NCBI GenBank assembly: GCA_023145215.1
Contig: JAGLED010000014.1
Span: 1-54,738, forward strand
Direction of reading: 5' to 3'
DNA: 54,738 bases
Source of the DNA: Rhodospirillales bacterium
GTDB taxonomy: Bacteria > Pseudomonadota > Alphaproteobacteria > Rhodospirillales > Casp-alpha2
Shown here piece by piece: positions 43,817 to 52,441 of the stretch (positions are counted from its first letter, which is position 1; each line of letters opens with the position of its first letter). The notes under the pieces were generated by a model that was not told the DNA's origin, searched no databases, and was given only the letters and a program-made list of their open reading frames with translations. The position numbers and the translations under genes were made by a program.

Positions 43817-45298
43817 GTGATCGAATATATCCTCGCCATCGACCAGGGTACGACATCGTCGCGTGCCCTGGTGCTGGACGCTTCATATGTTGTGAAGGGC
43901 AGCGCGCAACAGGAATTCACCCAGCATTATCCGGCGTCGGGCTGGGTGGAGCACGACCCGGAAGAAATCTGGAATTCCGTCGTCGAGACATCCAAAGGGG
44001 CTATCGCCAATGCCGGATTGACGGCTGCCGACATTGTCGCCATCGGTATCACCAATCAGCGCGAGACGACCCTGATCTGGGACCGGGATACGGGCAAACC
44101 GGTCATGAACGCCATTGTCTGGCAGGACCGCCGCACGGCGGAGACGACCCAGAAGCTGAAAGACGCTGGTTACGAAGCCGCGGTGACCGACAAGACCGGT
44201 CTGTTGCTCGACCCTTATTTCTCTGCCTCCAAGATCGCCTGGATCCTCGATAACGTTTCGGGGGCCCGCAAAAAGGCGGAAAAGGGCAAGCTGGCCTTCG
44301 GGACGGTCGACAGCTACCTGATCTGGCGCATGACGGGTGGAAAGCGTCACGTCACCGACGCGACCAATGCCAGCCGGACCCTGATCTACGACATCCACAA
44401 CGGCGACTGGTCGGACGAACTGCTCGATCTGTTCCGGGTGCCGCGCGCAATGCTGCCCGACGTGCTGGATTGTGCTTCGGATTTCGGTGAGACGACCCCC
44501 GACGTGTTCGGCCGTGCGATCCCGATTACGGGTGTCGCGGGCGATCAACAGGCGGCAACCATCGGCCAGGCATGCTTCGAACCGGGGATGCTGAAATCCA
44601 CGTATGGGACGGGATGCTTCGCGGTCCTGAACACGGGCAAGGAACCAGTGAAGTCCGAGAACCGGCTTTTGACGACCATCGCTTACCGGCTCGGCGGCGA
44701 GGTGACATATGCGCTGGAGGGCTCAATCTTCGTCGCCGGCGCCGCCGTGCAATGGTTGCGGGACGGGCTTGGCGTGATCGAACGTGCGGAACAGAGTGGT
44801 GAACTCGCGGCAAAATCCAATGAAGACGACATCTATTTGGTGCCGGCGTTCGTCGGCCTGGGTGCGCCTTATTGGGATCCGGACTGCCGGGGGGCAATCT
44901 ATGGATTGACGCGCGCAACCGGTCCGGCGGAACTGGCACGCGCAGCGCTCGAGAGCGTTTGTTACCAGACGCTGGACCTGGTTGACGCCATGCACGCCGA
45001 CTGGTCATCAAAAAGCGATACGGTACTTCGGGTCGATGGCGGGATGGTGGCCTCAAGTTGGATGCTTCAACGCCTTGCTGACATTCTGGCAGCACCGATC
45101 GACCGGCCGAGAATGCTGGAGACGACGGCGCTGGGCGCGGCCTACCTAGCCGGAATGCACGCTGGGGTCTATGGGCCGCCGCCGGCGTTCGCGGCGGAAT
45201 GGGCATCGGAAAAAAGATTTGTCCCCGGGATGGATTCCGAGACGCGAACCCGGAAGATCGAGGGCTGGCGGACCGCTGTCCGCCGCACGCTTTTATGA
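43817..45298 (+). CDS. glpK: Glycerol kinase
   Basis: The 493-residue FGGY kinase phosphorylates glycerol to sn-glycerol-3-phosphate. Diagnostic stretches are [46 protein letters not shown] with the glycerol-binding Arg-Glu, [31 protein letters not shown] and [18 protein letters not shown] 43817 is chosen because GGGAGGG lies about 7 bases upstream. No glpF, glpD or glpR is adjacent. The DUF3604 gene starts 72 bp downstream. Confidence 0.96.
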   Translation: MIEYILAIDQGTTSSRALVLDASYVVKGSAQQEFTQHYPASGWVEHDPEEIWNSVVETSKGAIANAGLTAADIVAIGITNQRETTLIWDRDTGKPVMNAIVWQDRRTAETTQKLKDAGYEAAVTDKTGLLLDPYFSASKIAWILDNVSGARKKAEKGKLAFGTVDSYLIWRMTGGKRHVTDATNASRTLIYDIHNGDWSDELLDLFRVPRAMLPDVLDCASDFGETTPDVFGRAIPITGVAGDQQAATIGQACFEPGMLKSTYGTGCFAVLNTGKEPVKSENRLLTTIAYRLGGEVTYALEGSIFVAGAAVQWLRDGLGVIERAEQSGELAAKSNEDDIYLVPAFVGLGAPYWDPDCRGAIYGLTRATGPAELARAALESVCYQTLDLVDAMHADWSSKSDTVLRVDGGMVASSWMLQRLADILAAPIDRPRMLETTALGAAYLAGMHAGVYGPPPAFAAEWASEKRFVPGMDSETRTRKIEGWRTAVRRTLL

Positions 45299-45370
45299 GC
45301 GGCTCTCGACAATCCCGATAAGCGGATTATCCTTGGCCCCATCCACAGGGGGATCAAGGGGGAGAGAGAC

Positions 45371-47710
45371 ATGTCCGAACAACCGCTCGGCAGTCCGGAC
45401 GACGCCGCCGGTGCGCCGGCGGGTGGGCTTGAAAGCACACCGGTCCGCGCCACCATTCCGGCCGACGAGATCGGCGCGGTTAAGCTGACGCCGATTGGCG
45501 ACTTCGAGGCCGGCAGCTATCAGACGTTCACGCTCGTTTATACGGCGGGTAAGTTCGGCATCGACGATTCCGGTTCGATGCGGATTTGTTTCCGGTTCGC
45601 GAGCGACCAGACGCGGCCCCAGTTCGACGACCCGAAACGTCCGAATTTCACAACCGTGACTGCATCCAACAATGCCGTGCTGCAGTATCATTACGATCCC
45701 AAGGGCAACGTTCGGCCGTGGGATCGCACGCTTTATATCAAGGTAGTGAAGGGCTTTCTGCGTGAAGGCGATACGATCACGGTGGTATTTGGCGACACGT
45801 CCCAGGGCTCGCCCGGTATGCGGCTGCAGACGTTTTGTGAGGAAACTTTCGAATTTCACACCCTCATAGATCCCATTGCGACGTATTGCTATCAACCCGT
45901 CCCCGATCAACCTGTCATCAGAATCGTCCCCGGCCAGCCGGAAACCTACGTGTGTGTAGCGCCCACATTGGTCGCGACGGGGGACAAATTTCCGCTGAAA
46001 ATGAAGGGCGAGGACTTGTGGGGAAACCCGTCCGATAAATGCGCTGCGACGTTCGACGTCCGCGTCACGGGCGACGCAAAGATCGAGGGGGTGCCGGTAA
46101 AAGTGACCTTCTCCCCCGGTGAATTCGCAAACATCGTGGACGGACTTTCGATGCCGGCCGCCGGCGAAGCGGTGATCGAACTTGTCGATGTGGATGGCAA
46201 CGTCGCCGCGCGCTCGAATCCGATCCGCGCGATGAAGGCCCCGGAACTCAAACACTACTGGGGTGATCTTCACGGACAGTCGGAAGAAACCATCGGCACC
46301 GGCAGCGCGGATGCATATTTCGCCTATGCACGCGACCGTGCCTTCGTCGATGCGACAGGGCACCAGGGGAATGATTTCCAGATTACGACGCCGTTCTGGC
46401 ACGAGCTCGACAGCCTGTGTGACAAGTATGACGAGGCGGGCAGCTTCATCGCCATCCCCGGCTACGAATGGTCGGGCAACACCGGCCTTGGCGGTGACCG
46501 GAATATTTATTTTCCGGAAGCGGGGCGCACGCTCCGTCGCTCGTCGCACGCGCTTGTGCAGGATCACAGCGATATCGACACCGACGCCAACAGCGCCCGC
46601 GACCTGTTCGATGCGCTTGCGGAGGGGAAGGAATGGGATGTGGTCGGGTATGCGCACTGCGGTGGCCGCTATGCCGACGTCAAGCTGGCGCACGACGGCC
46701 GGTTCGAAAAATCGATGGAGATCCACTCGTCCTGGGGCACCTTCGAATGGTTGGTGCAGGACGCGTTTGAAATGGGCTACCGTGTCGGCATCGTCGCCAA
46801 TTCCGACGGCCATAAGGGCCGGCCGGGGGCGAGCTACCCGGGCGCATCGCTGTTCGGTGCGGTCGGCGGGCTGACCTGCTTCCTGAGCCCGGAACTCAGC
46901 CGCGAAGCCATTCTCGATTGTATGCGCAAGCGCCGCCATTACGGGACGACCGGCGGTCATGGCGGGCGCATGTACATCGACGTCAAGGCGACGTTCTCGG
47001 ACGCCGCGACGCTTTATCACGACGATCCCAAAATCGGGCCGAGCGAGGGCTGCTCGGCCGATACGGCGCTGATGGGCGATATCGTACACCTGCCATCGGG
47101 CGAGGCGACCATCGACGTCGATATCGCGGGCGCCGCACCCATCGAGCGGGTCGATATCTTCAACGGTCTGGATCACGTCGAAACCATCCGTCCCTACACG
47201 CCAGAAGACTGCACCAATCGCATTCGCGTGATGTGGGAGGGGGCGGAATACCGGGGCCGTTTCAGACAGGTCATCTGGGACGGCGAAGCGCATCTTTCCG
47301 ACAACAAGATCATCGACGCCAAACCGATCAATTTCTTCAATCGTGACAAGACGCTCGACAGGACTTCCGATACCTCGCTCGCCTGGCGGGCGTTGACGAC
47401 GGGGAACATCGGCGGCTTCGACGTTTGGGTCGAAGACGCGTTCGGCGGCACCCTCAAGATCGAGACGCCGCTGGTAAAGTGCGGTGTGCCGCTTGAGGAG
47501 ATCGATATGAACGACGAGGTCTTCGACAAGTCGGACATCCTGCCCAGGTATCTGAAGATTTTCCGGATGCCGGCGGAAAACCCGCACCGTCATATGACAT
47601 TTTCGCGGAAAATCGACCTGAAGGGAGAGGGGGATAACCCGATCTTCATCCGTGTCACGCAGGAAGACGGCACCCTTGCCTGGACCAGCCCGATCTACAT
47701 CTATCGCTGA
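45371..47710 (+). CDS. DUF3604 family protein (PHP-like fold)
   Basis: The 779-residue protein has the DUF3604 core at about 295-640. Metal-type motifs include HYWGDLHGQSEE, DATGHQGNDFQ, AIPGYEWSGNTG, NSDGHKGRPGASYPG and RRHYGTTGGHGGRMYID, reminiscent of PHP-domain phosphoesterases. The N-terminal 290 residues are beta-rich with Ig-like character (VRVTGDAKIEGVPVKVTFSPG). No signal peptide is seen. The biochemical role of DUF3604 is not known to me; a metal-dependent hydrolase is plausible. A GGGGGAGAGAG site precedes the ATG. The ProRS gene follows after 94 bp. Confidence 0.92.
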   Translation: MSEQPLGSPDDAAGAPAGGLESTPVRATIPADEIGAVKLTPIGDFEAGSYQTFTLVYTAGKFGIDDSGSMRICFRFASDQTRPQFDDPKRPNFTTVTASNNAVLQYHYDPKGNVRPWDRTLYIKVVKGFLREGDTITVVFGDTSQGSPGMRLQTFCEETFEFHTLIDPIATYCYQPVPDQPVIRIVPGQPETYVCVAPTLVATGDKFPLKMKGEDLWGNPSDKCAATFDVRVTGDAKIEGVPVKVTFSPGEFANIVDGLSMPAAGEAVIELVDVDGNVAARSNPIRAMKAPELKHYWGDLHGQSEETIGTGSADAYFAYARDRAFVDATGHQGNDFQITTPFWHELDSLCDKYDEAGSFIAIPGYEWSGNTGLGGDRNIYFPEAGRTLRRSSHALVQDHSDIDTDANSARDLFDALAEGKEWDVVGYAHCGGRYADVKLAHDGRFEKSMEIHSSWGTFEWLVQDAFEMGYRVGIVANSDGHKGRPGASYPGASLFGAVGGLTCFLSPELSREAILDCMRKRRHYGTTGGHGGRMYIDVKATFSDAATLYHDDPKIGPSEGCSADTALMGDIVHLPSGEATIDVDIAGAAPIERVDIFNGLDHVETIRPYTPEDCTNRIRVMWEGAEYRGRFRQVIWDGEAHLSDNKIIDAKPINFFNRDKTLDRTSDTSLAWRALTTGNIGGFDVWVEDAFGGTLKIETPLVKCGVPLEEIDMNDEVFDKSDILPRYLKIFRMPAENPHRHMTFSRKIDLKGEGDNPIFIRVTQEDGTLAWTSPIYIYR

Positions 47711-47721
47711 ATTGCGGTGGA

Positions 47722-47780
47722 AAATCCGGGGCGCGCGGAGTAGGTTCCTGCCAACACCGGCTTGGGCCGGTCCCGGATTT
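47722..47780 (+). promoter_or_regulatory. Structured leader or terminator before the ProRS gene
   Basis: An outer perfect 9-bp stem, AAATCCGGG (47722-47730) with CCCGGATTT (47772-47780), encloses a hairpin ACCGGC/GCCGGT (47756-47761/47766-47771, TTGG loop) that abuts the outer right arm, so the two could stack. A weaker GGA/TCC hairpin is possible in the left part. It lies 24 bases before the ProRS start. It may be a leader controlling the synthetase or the end of the DUF3604 transcript. Confidence 0.5.
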
Positions 47781-47804
47781 AGGTAAGAGGGTACGTTCGA
47801 CGCC

Positions 47805-49568
47805 ATGAAAGCTTCGCAAATCGGCATTCAAGTTCTTCGTGAAATGCCTGCCGACGCCGACGATATCGCGCAGGCATGGTTGCTGCGCGGCAGCTATTTG
47901 CATCAGCACGCGGCCGGGATTTACTGCGTCGCCGGACTTCTGTACCGGGTCGAGGACAAGGTCTCGCGGATCATCTCCGAGGAGATCACGCGATACGGCG
48001 GGATGCAGGTGCGCCTGCCGATCCTGCAGAGTGCGGAAATCTGGCAGAAGACCGGCCGCTGGGCGGTTTACGAGCATGCCAACCTGATGTTCCAGTCCCG
48101 CGACCGAAAGGAGCGCCTGTTCGGCCTCAGCCCGACGGCGGAAGAAGTCGTCTGCGATCTCGGCAAAAGCCTGATCAAGAGCCCGGCGCAACTGCCGCTC
48201 AATCTATTCCAGCAGAACCTGAAGTTCCGCGACGAGCTGCGGCCGCGTTCGGGACTGCTGCGGTCGCGCGAATTTATCATGATGGACGCCTATTCCTTCG
48301 ACATCGACGAAGAAGGGCTCGACCTTGCTTACCGCAAGATGCGCCAGGCCTATCACGCGATCTATAAGAAGCTGGGCTTCGATTACATCGTGGTACAGGC
48401 CGACTCCGGCGCTATTGGCGGCTCCGCGTCGGAAGAGTTCATGGCGGTGTCCGAAGCGGGTGAGGATACGCTTCTTTATACCGACGGCTACGCCGCCAAC
48501 GTCGAGCGCGCGGTCGCCGACGCACCGGCGCCTGAGAAAGCCGAAGACGGCGAGATGGAAATCATCGATACACCCGACAGCGAAACCATCAAGAAGGTCG
48601 CCGATTTCGTCGGCGTGCATCCGTCGGCGGTTCTCAAAACGCTGGTCTTCGATCTGGTCTATCAAGACAAGGTGGAGCAGGTCGTCGTTCTGATCCGCGG
48701 CGATTGCGACGTTAATGCTGTGAAGTTGGGCAACCACTTCGGCGCCATTGCCGCACAACCGTCCGATGCGGAATCCGTCGAAAAAATCGCAGGCTGCCCG
48801 CCCGGTTACGTCGGCCCGATCAATATGAAGCCGGGCGCCAAGGTCATCGCCGACCGGACCCTCGAGGGATTGACCAGCCTGGTTTCCGGTTGCTGCGCGC
48901 CGGACCGTCACGCGATCCGCGTCAAGCCCGGACGCGACTTTGACATGCCGGAAATTGTCGACGTGCGCATGGCCAACCCGGGCGAAATCGCGCCGGACGG
49001 CAAGCCCCTGCAGCAATGCCGGGGTATCGAGATCGGCCACGTGTTCAAGCTCGGCACCAAGTATTCCGAGCCCCTCAACGCCGGTGTCACCGACGCCAAC
49101 CAACAGTTCCGGCATTTCCAGATGGGCTGTTACGGGATCGGCACGACGCGCATCCTGCAAACCCTCGTCGATCAGAACAACGACAGGGAGAACGGCATCA
49201 AGTGGCCCGTGATCATCGCACCGTTCCACGCACACCTGATTCCGGTGAAGGCCGAAAACGAAGAGATGATGAAGGCCGCCGAAGACATGGGCGAGAAGCT
49301 CGAAGCTTTGGGCTGCGAATGCATCGTCGACGACCGCAAGGGATCGATCGGTTCGAAGCTGAAGGACTCCGACATCCTGGGGATGCCGCTTCGCGTCGTG
49401 TTCGGTCGTGATCTCGCGGACGGTAAGGTGGAAATCTACAACCGTCTGACCGAAGAAAAAGACATCGTTCCGATCGCCGATGCGATTGAGAAAATGTCCG
49501 GCTTCGTCCGCGATGAAATCGCCGCCGCGAACGCCCGCCGCGACGCAGTGGTCGCAGAAGGGGTGTGA
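47805..49568 (+). CDS. proS: Prolyl-tRNA synthetase, long bacterial type with editing insertion
   Basis: The 587-residue class II synthetase charges tRNA-Pro. Motif 2 is in KFRDELRPRSGLLRSREFIM (about 141-160), the INS editing domain occupies about 230-385 (VLKTLVFDLVYQDKVEQV, LIRGDCDVNAVKL, GYVGPINMKPGAKVIADRT) and motif 3 is GCYGIGTTRIL. The anticodon-binding domain (about 470-570: APFHAHLIPVKAENEE) closes the protein. Most Alphaproteobacteria, as I know them, carry a short ProRS of about 440 residues lacking INS, so this may be a second copy. REFIMMDAYSF replaces the usual REFLMKDAYSF. It could still be the only ProRS of this organism. Confidence 0.93.
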   Translation: MKASQIGIQVLREMPADADDIAQAWLLRGSYLHQHAAGIYCVAGLLYRVEDKVSRIISEEITRYGGMQVRLPILQSAEIWQKTGRWAVYEHANLMFQSRDRKERLFGLSPTAEEVVCDLGKSLIKSPAQLPLNLFQQNLKFRDELRPRSGLLRSREFIMMDAYSFDIDEEGLDLAYRKMRQAYHAIYKKLGFDYIVVQADSGAIGGSASEEFMAVSEAGEDTLLYTDGYAANVERAVADAPAPEKAEDGEMEIIDTPDSETIKKVADFVGVHPSAVLKTLVFDLVYQDKVEQVVVLIRGDCDVNAVKLGNHFGAIAAQPSDAESVEKIAGCPPGYVGPINMKPGAKVIADRTLEGLTSLVSGCCAPDRHAIRVKPGRDFDMPEIVDVRMANPGEIAPDGKPLQQCRGIEIGHVFKLGTKYSEPLNAGVTDANQQFRHFQMGCYGIGTTRILQTLVDQNNDRENGIKWPVIIAPFHAHLIPVKAENEEMMKAAEDMGEKLEALGCECIVDDRKGSIGSKLKDSDILGMPLRVVFGRDLADGKVEIYNRLTEEKDIVPIADAIEKMSGFVRDEIAAANARRDAVVAEGV

Positions 49569-49587
49569 CGCGGCTTCAATTTGCGGT

Positions 49588-49672
49588 CTTATCCTTCGAG
49601 ACGCTGCTGCGCCGCTCCTCAGGATGAGGTTCCCGGCAAGAGAGATCGCGCCTTATGCTGAGGAGGCTGCAT
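49588..49672. repeat. Alphaproteobacterial intergenic repeat, inverted pair
   Basis: ATCCTTCGAGACGCTGCTGC at 49591-49610, running on to CTCCTCAGGATGAGG (49616-49630), is a copy of the CCTCATCCTGAGG...TCTCGAAGGAT element that I know from many alphaproteobacterial genomes. A degraded opposite-facing piece, CCTTATGCTGAGGAGGCTGC, lies at 49651-49670. The pair fills the gap between the convergent ProRS and LLM oxidoreductase genes. Confidence 0.7.
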
Positions 49673-49712
49673 TGCATCCGTTTCGGAGCATGGGTGCCGG
49701 AATGACGGCTTC

Positions 49713-50720
49713 TCAGCTTTTCTGTTCCGCTTCGGCCAGTAACCGATAAGAATTCCGGCGGTCTTCCTGATCATGGGTCCAGGTGAGGACGACGACCTCG
49801 TCGATGCCGTAGTTCCCAGCCATGTTGGAGAGTTGCTCATAGACAGTCGCGCCGGTGCCGATGATGGCGCCGGCACGTAGTTCGGCGATGCGCGCCTTTT
49901 CCCCTTCCGAATAATCGAAATCCTTGATTGCGTCCGGCGATTGAATTGGGCGCAGGTCGCCCATGTCGCGCCGGACCTTCCAATGCGCGCGGGTCGTGAA
50001 CAGGCGTTCGGCATCTTCATCCGTTTCGGCGGCGAGCGCCCAGGCGCAGACGTTGGCAATGGGTTCGGGGAAGCGCTCGCTGGGTTGATAGTTGTCCCGG
50101 TAAATCTGGAACGCCCGTTCGACGCCCCGGCCGTCCGTGATGAAATGCGCAAAACAATACGGGATGCCGAAATGCGCCGCGACCTGCGCGCCGTAATCCG
50201 AGGTGCCGAGCATCCAGATTTCTGGCGACGTGTCGCTTTGCGGTTTGGCGACGAGGCCGTTGAAGGGATGTCCCGTCAAGAGCGGCTGGCCCGACACCCA
50301 CGCCATCAGGTCGCGGACGTTGGCCGGAAAGTGTTCCGCGTCCTCGTGCGCGTTGGGGTTCAAGGCGAACGCGGTCTTGCCGTCGGAGCCAGGTGCGCGG
50401 CCGAGGCCGAGGTCGATGCGTCCGGGCGCCAACGCTTCCAGCACACGAAACTGTTCCGCGACCTTGAGCGGCGCATAGTGCGGTAGCATCACGCCGGCGC
50501 TGCCGATGCGGATCGTCGAGGTTACCTGCGCGATGGCGGCCATCAGAATTTCTGGCGCGGTGCCGAGGATCGTCGGATGGTTATGATGCTCCGACACCCA
50601 GAAACGCTTGTAGCCGAGTTCCTCGCAGTATTGCGCAAGCGCGACGGTGTCCCGAATCGCCTGTGGTTCCGGAACACCCGCTGCCGCCGTTGATTGATCG
50701 AGAACCGAAAGCTGAACCAT
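49713..50720 (-). CDS. LLM class flavin-dependent oxidoreductase (luciferase-like)
   Basis: The 335-residue TIM-barrel protein is a group-1 luciferase-like oxidoreductase: LSVLDQSTAAAGVPEPQAI, GYKRFWVSEHHNHPTILG, GSAGVMLPHYAPLKVAEQFR and DLGLGRAPGSDGKT are typical of the MsnO8/YhbW group. Such enzymes use FMNH2 or F420H2; FMN is expected here. The natural substrate is unknown. Its ATG overlaps the stop of the carboxymuconolactone decarboxylase-like gene (TGATG), so the two are translationally coupled. Confidence 0.94.
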   Translation of the reverse strand: MVQLSVLDQSTAAAGVPEPQAIRDTVALAQYCEELGYKRFWVSEHHNHPTILGTAPEILMAAIAQVTSTIRIGSAGVMLPHYAPLKVAEQFRVLEALAPGRIDLGLGRAPGSDGKTAFALNPNAHEDAEHFPANVRDLMAWVSGQPLLTGHPFNGLVAKPQSDTSPEIWMLGTSDYGAQVAAHFGIPYCFAHFITDGRGVERAFQIYRDNYQPSERFPEPIANVCAWALAAETDEDAERLFTTRAHWKVRRDMGDLRPIQSPDAIKDFDYSEGEKARIAELRAGAIIGTGATVYEQLSNMAGNYGIDEVVVLTWTHDQEDRRNSYRLLAEAEQKS

Positions 50721-51103
50721 CAGCTCTCCGCGTCCACGGCATCGAAGACCTCCTTGGCCTTGCGCATGCTATCGAGCGCGGCGGGAATCCCGCAATAGAT
50801 CGCGGTCTGCAGGATGGCTTCGACGATCTCTTCGCGTGTAAGGCCGTTGTTCAGGGCGCCCCGCACGTGCACCTGTAATTCGTGCGGACGATTGAGGGCG
50901 GTCAACATGCCGATGTTCATGAAGCTGCGCGTCTTGCGCTCGAGTCCGGGCCGGGTCCAGCAGGCGCCCCAGCCGTATTCGTTGACTAGGTCCTGGAGGG
51001 GCTTGGTGAGCTCGTCGCTGTTGGCGAGCGCGCGATCGACGTACTCGTCGCCGAGGACTTCCCGGCGGACCTTCATCCCGGCGTCGTATTGTTCCCTATT
51101 CAT
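50720..51103 (-). CDS. Carboxymuconolactone decarboxylase family protein (PcaC-like)
   Basis: The 127-residue all-helical protein matches 4-carboxymuconolactone decarboxylase: NEYGWGACWTRPGLERKTRS and ALNRPHELQVHVRGALNNGL are near-identical to PcaC as I remember it, and TAIYCGIPAALDSM closes the fold. PcaC converts 4-carboxymuconolactone to beta-ketoadipate enol-lactone, but no other protocatechuate gene is present, so a related lactone or AhpD-like activity is equally likely. It is the first gene of a two-gene unit with the LLM oxidoreductase and follows the LacI regulator gene on the same strand by 88 bp. An AGGGAGG site precedes the ATG. Confidence 0.93.
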   Translation of the reverse strand: MNREQYDAGMKVRREVLGDEYVDRALANSDELTKPLQDLVNEYGWGACWTRPGLERKTRSFMNIGMLTALNRPHELQVHVRGALNNGLTREEIVEAILQTAIYCGIPAALDSMRKAKEVFDAVDAES

Positions 51104-51191
51104 AAATGCCTCCCTAAGTCAGTTAATTGCCGAAGAGCATACCGGACGCATCGAGCCGGGCAAGGGAGGGTGCGGACGAACTGTCTTTCCG

Positions 51192-52223
51192 TCAGCGACG
51201 CGGTGGTGCCGTCGTGCCGCGGACCATGATATCGGTCGGTAGTTCGTTGTGTGTCGCAGGGGACTCACCCGCGATGCTGGCGAGCAGGTATTGGGCAGCG
51301 CTGATCCCCATGCGGCGGCTGGGGACGTGGACAGTGGTGAGGCCGGGCGACAGATGTTCTGCCAGTGGCAGGTCGTCGAAGCCGACGATGGAAACGTCGT
51401 CAGGGACGTGGATTCCCATGTGTTGCGCTTCCAACAGGGCACCGATGGCCAGCACGTCGTTGCCGCAGAAAATTGCCGTCGGGCGTTTCGATTTGGGAAG
51501 GGACATCAAATAACGGAGACCGTCCCGGCCCGCGCCGACGTCGTAGGGCTTTTCGATCAGGCAATCTTCTTGGAGTTTGAGGCGCCGGGATCTCAGTGCG
51601 GTGCGCACCCCGATAATTCGCTCCCGGGCCCGGTCATTACCCTCGGTGACACCGGCAATGACGCCAATGCGTTTGTGTCCGAGCTCGAGCAGGTGTGCCG
51701 TTATGCGCCGCGCCGCATCGGCATTGTCGAAGCCGACGCAGGGATGCGCGGCTTCTTCCGTATAGGTCCAGGTCGTGATGAAGGGGCAGCGCTGTCGCTC
51801 CAGCATATTGAGGGTGCCGGCATCGTGATCGCGGCCAACCAGGATCATGCCGTCGACGCCTCGTTCGATCAGTGCCTGTACCTGTTCGTATTCATGTTGC
51901 AGGTCGTAGTTGGTGACGGCAAGAAGCAATGTATAACCGGTTTCCGCGAGGTAGTTTTCGACGGCATCGACGCCGCTCGCGAAGATCGCACTTTCAAGCG
52001 TCGGGATTACGGCGCCAATGGTGAACGAGCGTGAAGAGGCTAGGGCACGGGCGGCGCCGTGACGGACGTAACCCAGTGCCCTGATCTGTGCTTCGACTCG
52101 TTCGCGCATCGCCGGGCGCACGTCGGCGGGGCTGTTGAGCACGCGTGATACGGTCGCCGTCGACACCCCCGCGGCGGTGGCAATGTCTTGAAGATTGGGT
52201 GTATTCAAGGGTTTCTCGGACAT
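51192..52223 (-). CDS. LacI family transcriptional regulator
   Basis: The 343-residue regulator has a LacI helix-turn-helix (NLQDIATAAGVSTATVSRVL, about 10-29), a hinge helix (SPADVRPAMRERVEAQIRAL region, about 31-50) and a periplasmic-binding-type effector domain (about 62-335) with TIGAVIPTLESAIFASGV and IVGFDDLPLAEHLSPGLTTV. It should bind a sugar or sugar-acid. The perfect palindrome at 52285-52304 lies 62 bp before its start and upstream of the divergent TRAP genes, so it probably represses itself and that transporter. The downstream PcaC/LLM genes may be co-transcribed. Confidence 0.95.
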   Translation of the reverse strand: MSEKPLNTPNLQDIATAAGVSTATVSRVLNSPADVRPAMRERVEAQIRALGYVRHGAARALASSRSFTIGAVIPTLESAIFASGVDAVENYLAETGYTLLLAVTNYDLQHEYEQVQALIERGVDGMILVGRDHDAGTLNMLERQRCPFITTWTYTEEAAHPCVGFDNADAARRITAHLLELGHKRIGVIAGVTEGNDRARERIIGVRTALRSRRLKLQEDCLIEKPYDVGAGRDGLRYLMSLPKSKRPTAIFCGNDVLAIGALLEAQHMGIHVPDDVSIVGFDDLPLAEHLSPGLTTVHVPSRRMGISAAQYLLASIAGESPATHNELPTDIMVRGTTAPPRR

Positions 52224-52284
52224 GGGCGATCGCCGGTTTCTGCAAACGGCATTGACTCCAAAATAAGACGATGCGATGCTTTAT

Positions 52285-52304
52285 AAATGTAAGCGCTTAC
52301 ATTT
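52285..52304. promoter_or_regulatory. Perfect 20-bp palindromic LacI-family operator
   Basis: AAATGTAAGCGCTTACATTT is a perfect palindrome with a central CG step, the hallmark of LacI/GalR-family operators (core TGTAAGCGCTTACA). It lies 62 bp before the LacI-type gene on one side and about 330 bp before the TRAP binding-protein gene on the other, so it fits autoregulation and control of the transporter. Confidence 0.88.
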
Positions 52305-52342
52305 TATATCAAGATATATTTTGCGCGGTGAACAGAAGCATG

Positions 52343-52371
52343 CAATAATGAGATATATAGTCTCATTATTG
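52343..52371. promoter_or_regulatory. Second inverted repeat with 11-bp arms
   Basis: CAATAATGAGA (52343-52353) and TCTCATTATTG (52361-52371) are perfect inverted copies around TATATAG. A further TGAGA at 52370-52374 makes an overlapping TCTCA-TTAT-TGAGA palindrome. The site differs from the LacI operator, so a second regulator, or an RNA hairpin in the TRAP leader, is likely. Confidence 0.6.
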
Positions 52372-52441
52372 AGATTTTAATAAGAAGAAGCGGCCAACGC
52401 TCGAACAAAATCCCCGGGAACGGGGGAATTTGGGAGGCTCA

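Noticed and set aside
45293..47827. An 844-codon open frame on the minus strand opposite the DUF3604 gene
   Set aside because: It mirrors the GC-rich third positions of the plus-strand gene, has no domain signal, and is rich in Arg/His/Asp as expected of an antisense shadow.
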